Translations under genes and position numbers: made by a program
Shown: one piece after another, positions 35,306 to 45,686 of the stretch
Position numbering within the stretch: the first letter of the stretch is position 1
Layout of the letters: each line of letters begins with the position of its first letter
The notes under the pieces: model-generated
Told to the model about the DNA's origin: nothing
What the model saw: the letters and a program-made list of their open reading frames with translations, nothing else
Database searches by the model: none
NCBI GenBank assembly: GCA_021234155.1
Contig: JAJEKV010000014.1
Coordinates: 14,184,494 to 14,248,493 of the forward strand
Direction: 5' to 3'
DNA from: Isoetes taiwanensis
Lineage: Eukaryota; Streptophyta; Lycopodiopsida; Isoetales; Isoetaceae
DNA: 64,000 nucleotides

Positions 35306-36380
35306 ATTTGTATACCGATTTATTATAGTAAAACCATCTTAATAATTAATACATTGATGATACTGTCATTAGACAATTTTAGTAACAAAAATAATTACAA
35401 AAGTAAATAATGTCCATTCTTGCCAATATCAACATGCGATGTTGTCGAAGTTCGACATATGGACGTTAGATGCGATGTTGTCAAAGTCATTTCTATGGAC
35501 GTTAGAGGCCGAGTAAAACATATTGAAAGATATTACGCAAGAACGCCGGCACCCGCTTACTAGTAATGTTCTAATTATTTTTGTTTGGTATTTGGGAGGG
35601 TATCTCCGCATGGTTGGGCCTAGATTTGGCTACTGTCAGATTGTATTCCAATCAGATTTTGAGGGTATTTTGCAACGGCTTGAGCCGCTTATTAGCGATA
35701 TGCTAATTTGGATTTGTGGTTTCATGGTGTCAATTTAGAAAGAAATTTTGGCTTCGGGCTTTGGAGATGGGGTGGAGAGGTCAGGAGGCATGTCACCGGG
35801 AGAGGTCCGTGCTTGAGGCGCAGAGCGTGATGAGAAGGGGCTGGATGAGAGAGGGCGCAGAGGAGGAGATGGTCGCTTTGAGGCCGATTCTCGCTAGGGT
35901 CAGCCTTTAGGCCGATCTTGCTTTAGACTGGTTTAGGCCGATTCTGCTTGAGGCCGATTCTGCAGATTTGTGTTTTGTGTTTCTGGTCAAATCCCACAGT
36001 AGGAGAATCCGGTTTTGAAGAGGCGGCATGGAGAATCCGGTGTGCTTGGGCAGTGCCTGTTGTTGTTGATTGCTCTGCCGGTGTTAGAGCTAGCAATATG
36101 GTGGTTTTGCCAGGATGGGAGGAAAGGATAGAATAATATGGAAGCTAGAGTTGGGGCAAAAAGAGTGATATCTCAGCTTACTCCTCATAAAACATAATTA
36201 TATTTGAACCAAGGTGTCAATTTTTTAGCTTGTACTCTATCAAGACATATATAATCTTGCTACATTGATTCTTTAGAATATTCTTGTCACCAAGGCACCA
36301 AGCCCAGCCATCCATTCCATTTTGCGCCATCTGTTCTTTGCCATTCATTGCAATCCTCTTGATATCCTGCATTTTAAAGG
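35306..36380. other. Spacer upstream of mTERF (copy 2)
   Basis: No gene is recognised. It contains the mTERF 5' flank and two direct repeats of a TATGGACGTTAGA segment (35458-35470 and 35493-35505). A GAGGCCGATTC-like sequence recurs at 35881-35891 and 35951-35961. Confidence 0.5.
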
Positions 36381-36384
36381 TTTT

Positions 36385-36800
36385 GCACCAGGTCATCGCC
36401 ACCGTTTCACGATGTGTTTCTTTTGGTACAAAACGACATCATACAAGACTATTTGCTTCATTATGACAGGCTTAACAGACAGAAGTGGGAACATTTTACC
36501 ATGTGACTTAGTTTTTTGGACATCACATATCCTTGCAAGTTTGATGGCTAATGTATAAGTTATTACAGAGACTATTGTTGATACAAAGATTTGTCATCCG
36601 ATGGAATTTGATTTCTATCTTTGTAGCCATGCAGGCATTCATGTTGCTTTCTTCTTCTATTGCACTCTTATGCATTGTATGTGTCTGTCTTCATGGTAAA
36701 TATTGTAGTCTGTGCAGGGCACTAGCGGACCTGCCCATTATCATGTCCTCTATGATGAGAATCAGTTCACTGTAGATGGCTTGCAAACCCTCAAACAACC
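36385..36800 (+). pseudogene. ARGONAUTE PIWI-domain fragment (three exon pieces)
   Basis: Piece 1 (about 36385-36500) encodes FGTKRHHTRLFASL in one frame and TDRSGNILP in another, matching the AGO block around the third catalytic segment but split by a frameshift. Piece 2 (36569-36642) encodes [20 protein letters not shown] followed by AGI. Piece 3 (36718-36800) encodes [20 protein letters not shown] and then GLQTL, and breaks near NNLCY. Acceptors CAG precede pieces 2 and 3. These segments lie in the PIWI (RNase H-like) domain, including the conserved His of PAHYH. AGO proteins load small RNAs and slice or silence targets. No N-terminal, PAZ or MID part and no AGO C-terminal end was found here. 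Piece 2 ends in CAT where AGO has Gln. It is either a truncated pseudogene or an error-damaged remnant. Confidence 0.75.
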
Positions 36801-37436
36801 TCTGTTACATATAAGTCACCCTTTTTTTTTCTTTCTGTTATAAGTATATTTAAATTCAGTTCTAAAATAAAACCATGGGACTGATGTGATGATGACCTAT
36901 GAGGACTTGATAAAAAAGACGACGTGTTGGTAGGACATTAGAAATCTTGGGAACATATATTCTAATGGGGCATTAAATATTATGTAACTAGACACTTTAA
37001 AGATATTAGATCTCTAGCAGTCTAACAGCGGGTATGCCAGGTGATAGAGACATAAGAACTAGAATGATACGAAAAAGTTTGGAAAAGATAAGGGTATACA
37101 TTTATCCTAAGAAGAAATAGATCCCTTTCAATATTAGGGTACTGGATGTTGGTGATACAGTGACAACTGCCTGTATGAACCCCGGTCCACGGCACATTAC
37201 AGTGACATGCTAAGATTTGCATGAAGGTCTAATGAACGAATGACAAGATCTTGATACGGATTTATGGGTTCAAGGTAAGTAAATCTGACAAACTATGGAT
37301 AGTCTGTAGTGAAGGCTAGATCATGCATAATGATGCATATAGGGTTGGATACATTTTAAGATTGAGAACTGACGACCCTAGGCTTAAAATAAAGGACTGT
37401 TTTAAACTGGAGACATAAAGACTCTTATGGTCACAG

Positions 37437-37781
37437 TTGACATAGATTCATTTTGCATAAACATGGAGGATGATTTCCAAAGAGAATTTGATTCAGACAG
37501 ATGTCCTTATAATTCTGATAGCGAGTCTTTACTTGAGAAAGAGTGGCTTGCAGCAGAGTTCTAAGCTTGCTTATAGATTCCATTGAGAAGAAAGAGGACA
37601 GTATGGATCTCTATGGCAAATCTGGGCAGAACGCCCATGGATGCAAAATCATGGATACAACAACAGAGGTAATGAAGGTTTTAGCAAGCATGCTGGCAAT
37701 AAACATACCTCTATGCAGCTACAAGATAGTGTGCCTGATACACAGGAGGATGGTCTTGAGTATGAACTCGAGGAATACCAG
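37437..37781 (+). CDS. Exon(s) of unidentified gene (acidic segment)
   Basis: A CACAG acceptor is followed by DIDSFCINMEDDFQREFDSD, then RCPYNSDSESLLEKEWLAAE. After a frame change near 37558-37590 comes YGSLWQIWAERPWMQNHGYN, and the exon ends in DGLEYELEEYQ before a GT donor at 37782. Composition and the paired splice sites suggest real coding sequence, with one indel in the middle. I do not recognise the protein. The exon at 42906-43508 may belong to the same gene, with the LINE and the TRIM inside the intron. Confidence 0.5.
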
Positions 37782-37916
37782 GTCTGAAATTATAACAGTT
37801 ACTGTGGTTTAATCAATAGTTTTATCTAATATACATGCATTTCCATGGGTTCAAATAATTACCATAACAGATTGATAGCTTGGTATCATTGATTAATACA
37901 GACTCAGAGTAATATT

Positions 37917-40900
37917 TTATTTTATTTATTTATTTTATGTCTAATGCTCGCTTGAGCCTTGAGAGGCTATGGAGCACATGAACAAAACCAATTACAGTTT
38001 TAAAAGCAAGGTGCGGTGTGCATCTACCGGGCCTTTACATATGGTGCCAATATCAATGGCTCAGAGAGTAGTGAATAAAAATCTAATACATGAATGTCAT
38101 AGTTCCGCTTTAATGTCTTCATATCCGTGGCATTCCACGAAAACATGATTCTCATCTTCCACACAACCCGAATTGCATATCTTACATACTTCTTCAATTG
38201 GAACTCCCGACCATCTTCCTATCTCAATTTCCAATCTATGAGACCCGATCTGAACTGCAAGTAATTTCCTTTGAGCCGAGATAGATTTGTTTTCAAATAG
38301 GATTGATCATTATACCTTTCCATGTGATTAACATTTACCCGATACAAAGAGTACGCTTTTCCGGTCGCCCATAGTTTCGGACCGATTGTCTTTCTAGAAG
38401 GACTCTAAGCTCCTCGCTTATTTGTAGGACAAGTCGACAAATCAAGCCCCCATCCGTCGCCTGTGATATCGTGTTTCGCTCCCACGCTGAATTTTCCATG
38501 GCTTGGTGTGACACCGATCGTGATCTAATGCCTTAATTCTGGTATAAAAATTTATAGCAAGAAAAAGCCCTTCAACCTCAAGTGGAAGCAAGCCACCCTC
38601 TGCAAGCATTATGGCAAACGGAATTTGTGCCTTGATACCCAACTCAATTTTCAAGAACAATTTCAGAATTCTTCAACTTGTGTCCACATCCGGTGAGATG
38701 TCCGGGTCCCCAAATTGGGACACCATATAACACCACGGTTTGACTAATGCTTTGAATAAAATGCCCTTCAAGTTCCAACCGCAAAAATGAGTAGAGATAG
38801 GCTCTTGCTACATTTTGCCAACATACTAAAGAGAGCTGGCTTACCGCCTTGAACTCTCCTATTAATACAATTTTTCCAATCAGAAGTTCAAGAGATGTCC
38901 ATTCCAAGGTATTTATATGAATCTACCGCTCCATAATCAATTTTCCAACCGTAGTTCAAGAGATGTGCCCAAGGTATTTGTATGTGAATTCTGGTCCGCC
39001 CCTTTGTTCCAAAGACCCATTACCTTAGATTTGGAAAGATTGACACTCATTTGCTTTGCATCACGTAAGCTCTCAAGATTAACCGTGATGTTCTTGTAAA
39101 GTAGATTTCATGCTAGCAATCAAGACCACATCATCTCAGAGAGAAGAAGCCGGATGAGATAGTCACCCAAGTTAGTCCCCCGCCAACGACCGCCCTCAAC
39201 CATTCGCCCGGGGTTCATCTATGAAAACTCCCAAATAAAGTCTGAGAGAGTGGGCATCCCCGCCAACTCCTACCGCATTTCTGATTTTCGTGTCAAGATC
39301 CCATGACACCTTAATCGTAACTTCTTCATATAATTGAGACACCGCAGCCTCTCAAATCTAAGCGGAACTCCAATGTGAATTAACTGCCACCGAGCTTTTT
39401 CCCCGAATTGTGTCGAATGCCTTCAAAAAATCTATGAAGGCTATGTATAGATTTATTAGGTGCCTTTGCTCTTTCTATCAAAGCCCTGAGTGTGAGCACG
39501 TGATCCAAAGTGTTGTAGGTCTTATTCTAAAACCACCGATATTGAGAGCGGCTTGAGACTGTCAGCCCCATGAGCTTAGCTTGGTTTCCAAAGAAGGCTT
39601 CAAGAGTTTGGAGAATATATCGCCAATTAGAATAGTTCTCAGAATTGCTTATGAGCTTCCCTGCCTCCTCCTTATGAATTGATGGACCTTATTTACTCTC
39701 CGGGCTATCGGGTAGCCCATGAATGAGGCTTTTATTTAGGAGCTCTGTTAAAATATCTATTGTCTTCCCAATTTAAGGAGTTCCATGCAAAGGCCATCAT
39801 CATCCAACGCCTTTGTTATTTGATGCTTTTGATAGACACCAGACATCCGCTTTTGTGAACAGATCCGCCATAGGAGCCAATTTTGCATGCTACAAGTGCC
39901 CTCCTTTTCATAAAGGGACTTGACTAAATTTAGCGATCTTTATTGGCTATATTAGCTCGCTGTTGGGCATACCAAGTCTGTTCCTTAAACTTTTTGATGT
40001 CGACTTAGCAGTGTCGAAAAGCTCACGCATGATATTTTTTATTTCTTATGAATACTTTATACCATCCGGTTTTGCGATGCAAAATTGTGGTAACTTTTTT
40101 CTAGCTTCTCCACATTCCAAAGGCCCCACCAAGAGTTGCAGGTGGCTTACCTTGCCGTGTCTCTTTGATAGCCCAAAGATTTTGCTCCCTGATGTGAATA
40201 AGATGTCTTGAAAAAGGGATGCATCTTTTTCAAAAGTTCCTGAGGTTTCTTCTAAATGTTTCCCATATGCCTCATGCAAGCTATATCTGATTTTCAGCTT
40301 GGGTTGGAAGCTTAGTGCTTGTGTGGGTTGAGCCATTGCCTTCAACTCCATATGGAGAGGGGCATGATCCGATTCGAAGATGTTCTCCTATGTAAAAGTC
40401 TCCAATAATCTCTTTGTCTTTTGCCAACAAATAATCAATCGTATACTCCTCGCATGGTTCTTATAAGTCAATTTTCCAGATTTAGGGAATGAACTAATCC
40501 CATTGATGATTTTCACCGACAAGTCGCGGCTCAGCCAAAGAACCTTTGGCCCATTTCATTCATTGATGTATCAGCTGATATACCATCATAAGTAGGGTCT
40601 TCAATCTCATTGCCAAGGATGACATTTGCCGTGTCTTCATAAGCCTTGTTTTTTTGTTGGTGGGAGCTGTGGAGCAAAGTAGCAGATCATGAGAAACATA
40701 GGTCGCCTCTACCATTGAAATCTCCTATGATGAGAGTGTCTCCAAGAGTCGTAAAGTATTCTAAAATGTCCTTTACATTCCACACATGATCTAGCAAAGA
40801 CATAACCCGCACATCCGAGGAAGTCGAGATTGGTGAGCCCAAGTTTCGTGGAAGTGAGCAAGTCTTGGTGTTTCCATATCTCCAGCAAAGAGCATTTATC

Positions 40901-41350
40901 TTGGCCCGAAAGTTAGTCCATGAGTGTTCCATAGACCCACTTCGCAAGGCCCTTAATTCCTATTTGTGCCTCCTCGTTGGTGATAATTGCCTTCCCACTT
41001 TGATCAAGGTAGGCAACTAAGCCCTTATCTCGAGCATCTTTCACCTTAGACCATTCCATTTATGCACTTCAAGCCGGCCTCGAGTTAAATCCCGGGTCCA
41101 GCCAGATCCTCTCCTTTTAGTGCGCCCCGCTTCCTTTGTCTCAAATTTCACAAGTATTGGTCGGTCATATGATGAACCCCGCTTTTCCTAATCGAGAAGC
41201 TACATGTAAAGGATCATGTAAGCGCATTTTTTCTGTGAAAAACCTCCTTACCGTGTCTGTCAAATCCTCTCCTTCAATCTCTGGCAATCCAGATATATGA
41301 TTTAAAGCATGAAAGTTTGATTTACTTTAATTATCCCTTCTTGAAATAGT
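37917..41350 (-). mobile_element. LINE (L1-like non-LTR retrotransposon), degraded (copy 2)
   Basis: Minus-strand ORF2 pieces in transcript order: apurinic endonuclease GDTLIIGDFNGRGD at about 40740-40699, reverse transcriptase motif DDVVLIASMKS at about 39136-39104, and the C-terminal zinc knuckle CKICNSGCVEDENHVFVEC at about 38193-38137. The 3' end is an AT-rich tail (TTTA/TTTTA units on the plus strand, 37913-37942). Frames are broken throughout, with CG-containing insertions (for example CCCGGG near 41091-41096) that look like sequencing errors. The length of about 3.4 kb suits a truncated or 5'-incomplete L1-type element. No ORF1 was identified. Confidence 0.8.
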
Positions 41351-42557
41351 GAGCTAGGGGCAAAAAAGGTGACAATGGGTGACCAACGAAGAGCTGAGAA
41401 ACGTAATGTACCTTTTGGCCCCTCATTCATTACCATAATAATGCTAATGTTGTATTGTGTGGCTGCAGGTACGGGTTTCTCTTCCTATTGTAATTTTTGG
41501 GTTGCCCCTAGAGGGGCAAACCCTTGTTTATGTGGGCTTTTGGCATATCCTAGGTATATCCTTGAATATCCCTAGGATATGTCGGGGGTGACGCTAAAAC
41601 CTCCTATTTTCGTAAACTGGCGGGGTCGGAATAGTAGTGCCGTGCATTACGGCGGGCCGTGCGTATGATTGCATCCGGTTTTGAAGTTCATGGAGGCTTG
41701 AAACAAAGGCAATGTACTTTTCGCTAAGTTTTCTAAGCAATCGCTAAGGCCAATATATGCATGGGCACTTTTACAGAAAAGAGATCTGAGTTCCTTTCTT
41801 TCATTGTGGAAGATATGTGGCTCGGGCTATACTTTGAGTATTTTTTTGAAGTTTTGAAGTTTTGCTAAGTATGGAAATGTAAACGATAATCTCCGTGATG
41901 AGCCTCGATAGCCCATGCTTGAGTTTGAACTTAGCATGGGGAAAGGCAAAAGAGTCCGTGGATATAAGAATTGTCCAGCCAAGAAGCCACCAAACCGGGT
42001 GTACTCATACTGAAAATGTAGACGTTAAGGACCTGGAAAGATCTCCCTCGATTTTGACGGTGAATGGCAGCAATGGGACCAAGGGAATACAGAGCTTCAA
42101 TCAATCTTGAGAAGGAACCAGAACCAGAAGAGCATGATACAAAGTTTAGCCAGATATCATGTAGTAACAAAATAGAGGAAACACTACACGGAGGAGCTTC
42201 CAACACACATTGGTTCTTAGAGGTTGGCAACTTTATTCCCCATAGTAGAAAGAATTTTATGCTCTCTTTCCAGCATCTTTTCTCAATATGGATCCTTCAC
42301 ATTTATCTTGCTCACATCTCAAATAGGGCTTCTAAGTTTGCAAGTCATTGTTAAAACTCATTCAATGCATGCGTTTCCTGCAAGATCTTTATAGTTCTAT
42401 GCTGCGGCATGATGCTGGCTTTTGTGTTCTAGTCATATACAGAAGATGGCAATACATGCTAAGAAATTTAAGGTGTACATATACTTGCCAAATTCATGTG
42501 TAGGTTCATAGATTTCTTCCCTTTTAGCCTGGAGAATGCACTCTTATATGTCTGACA
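41351..42557. other. Segment between LINE and TRIM (copy 2)
   Basis: No gene is assigned. A minus-strand open stretch at 42230-41931 contains ALYSLGPIAAIHRQNRGRSF but no family is recognised; it could be LINE 5' sequence. Indels relative to copy 1 are frequent. Confidence 0.4.
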
Positions 42558-42891
42558 TGTTACGCACTAGCACCCCTAGTGATAACCAACACACCAAAAG
42601 GGCGGATCCTTCAAGGAAATCGTTATCCAATGGGCCCCAACCTTTCCAGGCTTTATCCCATACCCCATAGACCATATCAATTCCTCCCCTTCCTCGAGAT
42701 GCTTGCCCTCAAGCATGTAGAACACACCAATGTTGCCACGAGGAATTGAACCTTGGCTCTGATACCAAATGTTACGCACTAGCACCCCTAGTGATAACCA
42801 ACACACCAAAAGGGCGGATCCTTCAAGGAAATCGTTATCCAATGGGCCCCAACCTTTCCAGGCTTTATCCCATACCCCATAGACCATATCA
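42558..42891 (-). mobile_element. TRIM retrotransposon, 334 bp, with identical 122-bp LTRs
   Basis: LTRs at 42558-42679 and 42770-42891 are identical over 122 bp and have TG...CA ends. The internal segment is only 90 bp. On the minus strand, two bases after the 5' LTR, it starts with the primer-binding site TGGTATCAGAGCC (plus-strand 42755-42767), complementary to plant initiator-Met tRNA, and it ends next to the other LTR with a purine tract GAGGAAGGGGAGGAAT (42680-42695). There is no coding capacity, so it depends on other elements for transposition. Flanks TGACA and CATCC do not form an obvious target-site duplication. Identical LTRs suggest a recent insertion. Confidence 0.9.
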
Positions 42892-42905
42892 CATCCACAG
42901 GCTTC

Positions 42906-43508
42906 TGTTTCTGCAAAAGCAGAACAAGATGCAAGGTGTCAAGTTGCGCCGTCACAAGTACAAAGGAAATATCAATGACGTGATAGAAAATGGAAGGCAT
43001 CCAAGCATATGCATTTACCAAAATGGCGACCATGAGTTAAGAAAACCCTCACTGCAATGGACCCAACAATCACCACCAGGAGCAGATCCTAAAGGCCCTC
43101 CGGTGAAGTTGTCTAAAAGCTCTCCATGGGTTTTACAATGATTACATTGGCTATAATGAACACATATCAAAAAACAACTCCCAATACTTCTGGCAAGGTA
43201 ATAATGTACATGATTTAGAAGGGCACCATGCAACTGTTGACATAGCATCTGCAGAATTACAGTCTAAGAGCTATTCCCTTACGAATAATGGTATTTCAAA
43301 TTCAAAGATAGATGCTGGCTTATGGTATGGTTATGTGCCCATGCATCAGTCTGCACAACAGCTCCATCAAGTAGCCACTTTACAAGTTGGAGCACTTCGT
43401 CATCAGATACAGGTACATGCATCAAACACGGCATTGCAAAATTCGTTTTTCTCCAACTCCAAATCCTCTTATGATCCTTCCATGGAGTACACAGTAGATG
43501 GATCACAG
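42906..43508 (+). CDS. Large exon of unidentified gene (Gln/Asn/His-rich)
   Basis: An open stretch ends at a GTGAGT donor (43509). From about 43117 on, one frame reads LKALHGFYNDYIGYNEHISK, then QYFWQGNNVHDLEGHHATVD, then KIDAGLWYGYVPMHQSAQQL, and ends SYDPSMEYTVDGSQ. Upstream the coding sense seems to continue in other frames (ARCQVAPSQVQRKYQ, then GADPKGPPV), so one or two indels are present. No family is recognised. It probably belongs to the gene whose acidic exon is at 37437-37781. Confidence 0.5.
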
Positions 43509-43974
43509 GTGAGTCACATTCAAACTCCTGGATTATTTCTGTTGGTTGTCATGCTTGGTCTGTGCTACTAGGCTCAGTGTACTGCAATAGAAAATATGGG
43601 GTATAATATAATTGGTGTGGTTGTTGTAAATATAGATAAATTAGCCTATAAATTACAGATGGCTAAGGTTCAGTGCAGATTAATAGAGGTCATTGTTGGA
43701 GGTTTGGGCCTCTTATGTTAGTTCTAGACAGTAGATGTTATAGTACAGGAGTGCCTTTTATTTACACTAGTTTAATAAGCAGAAAGAGAAGTTCTTTGTA
43801 TCTGATATCTGATAGCTTATCGCAATGCAATTCACTAATCCAGTGTAACCAAAACTCTTTATGCCTCATTGATTGGAACCATGTAGCTTATTATGCTCAA
43901 TGGTTGTTTTGTTTAGTTTCCTCCTGGAATTGCCTGCGGCTTGGTCTTACATCACACCTGATTCAGTTCTAAGT

Positions 43975-44073
43975 CTGTTGAATCTGGATGAAAAACGGGA
44001 GAGGAAGAGAAATCTAGACCAAACTTTTATTGACAACCTGCAAATCGCCTGCCAAATTTATTATTTATAGACT
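43975..44073 (+). CDS. Possible terminal exon of the same unidentified gene
   Basis: After a GATTCAG acceptor-like site the sequence reads LLNLDEKRERKRNLDQTFID, then NLQIACQIYYL and a stop. The charged composition suggests coding sequence, but there is no homology call. Confidence 0.3.
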
Positions 44074-44961
44074 GGATTTAACCAGCAAGCATCTCATGAT
44101 GTAGTAGACTATGAGAGCTCACAGAAGAGGGAAAGGTATAAGGTTGATATACTTATTGTAAATTTGTTTTATGTAGTTTATAATATTTATACCTAACGTT
44201 GGTGTTATGTGTAGATAACCTCATGCTCAAAAGAGACCACAAAACTGTCAAGTTTGGTCTAGCTTCAGATGTTTTCTTACTATTTCTTTCCGTTGTAACA
44301 GCGATACCACATTGTAATCCTTCGACAAGGAGAGAAGAACCACTACAACCATAAAGTCAGCTTCTACAGTTTTGTTAGCAGTGCCATGGGAATCGCTTAC
44401 GAATCGGATGTCTTTTGAGGGCATGTCTAATCTACACGCAGCATATGCAGCTGCAGTTTTGTTGGGCCAAATTTTGCTCAAGAGGTGCGCATGTTGACAG
44501 CTTTCTTCTCCTCACTCACCACCTGAGAGAGTCCCTCTTCCACAAGTTTTTGCTTCTAAGAATATTTCTATGGCCTAAGAGTCTCCAAGCTCAAGCTTTG
44601 CTATTAACGATAGCTCCAGAGCAGTAGTTACTGATAAAATTACAAGCCTGGAAGGAAAGTCCAAGTTATTTTAGTGCTTTGGACACTTTCTTTTCCTCGA
44701 CTGCAGGAAGTCTGGCTTAACTAGAACTGGTTAGAAGAAAGAGATCCCGTGCAATGAGGTTTGGGAACTCTCGAGGAGGTGCATCTAAAAGATCTGTTTC
44801 TTCAATTTTCTCCACCTCTGGCCCTTTACATAGTTAATTGCAAGATGCTCCCATTTTAAGCCAGGCAAAGCGTCAATACATGCCCTATGCACACTGTAAA
44901 TGGTTTTATAGTGCTCATAGACTTATTTGAGCTGCCTGAGATGCGAAGTGGTCCTTTGTGA

Positions 44962-45032
44962 TTGGTTTGTTGGAGTGAGTTCATTTGTCCTGTTGTTCTT
45001 GGTTTGTTGGAGTGAATTCATTCGTCCTGTTG
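44962..45032. repeat. Tandem duplication of about 39 bp
   Basis: GGTTTGTTGGAGTGAGTTCA with its following TTTGTCCTGTTGTT is repeated as GGTTTGTTGGAGTGAATTCA with TTCGTCCTGTTGTT; the two units differ at two positions. Confidence 0.8.
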
Positions 45033-45618
45033 TTTGATTCCCTTCAAACTTGAAGGCTCAAATGGAATTCATGGGCACTTTATAGCATAATGGAACTTAC
45101 GTTTACAAAACCATTTAATATTTCAATCCTTCTGAAAAGTTTACAAGAGTTGAAGAAACGTTGTAGTCTGCTAAAATATCATACATTTTAAGATGGCTCA
45201 GTTTAGGGAAGTTTATACAATGGTTGACATTTAAAACACACCATAGGGTTGTTTGTGAAAAAGGAAATGATGAATCTCCTTGGCAATAAAAAGCAAATTG
45301 CTTTGTTATGATGCGGGTGTCTTATGGTCCCAAAGATAAAAATGAACCAATGCAAAAGCGTTAACCATTTGAGTACAAACGGTTATGCCACATTGAGGTG
45401 GAACCAATATTTACCAATAAACAAAGACTTACGATTGGACATGCTATACCACATAAATAACATTGCTCTAGGTTTTATATTTGTGCATATGTGCTACAAC
45501 ACAATGTCGTGGAACTTGAAAATGCTTTAAAACAAAAGATAAAATTATCTTCATAAAGTCGGGACAAGGAGGGCCAATGTCTCATGCATTGATTCTGGTT
45601 AAGCATATGTCTACATTA

Positions 45619-45686
45619 TGTTTAGAGTTGTATGCTAGTAGCACCTCCTTCTGTTTAGAGTTGTATGCTGGTAGTACCTCCTTCTG
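45619..45686. repeat. Tandem duplication of 33 bp, followed by a CCGCT-type run
   Basis: Two adjacent units beginning TTTAGAGTTGTATGCT and ending CACCTCCTTCTG or TACCTCCTTCTG. A short microsatellite-like run CTCCGCTCCGCTCCGCTC follows at about 45753-45771. Confidence 0.8.

Larger units (their letters stand above)
22168..44556. repeat. Copy 2 of the ~22 kb direct duplication
   Basis: This is the second, better-quality copy. Similarity to copy 1 ends at CACAAGTTTTT (about 44556), after which the sequence continues into single-copy DNA, whereas copy 1 ends at the adapter-like junction. The mTERF gene and recombinase exons are readable here; the helicase at the left edge and the LINE region (about 37.9-42 kb) remain error-prone. 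Confidence 0.95.

Noticed and set aside
41931-42230. Minus-strand 99-codon frame as LINE ORF1
   Set aside because: No RRM, zinc knuckle or coiled coil is visible, and the frame is not kept in copy 1.
42680-42769. tRNA gene suggested by the GGTATCAGAGCC string
   Set aside because: The string is the primer-binding site of the TRIM on the minus strand; no cloverleaf can be drawn in the 90-bp interior.
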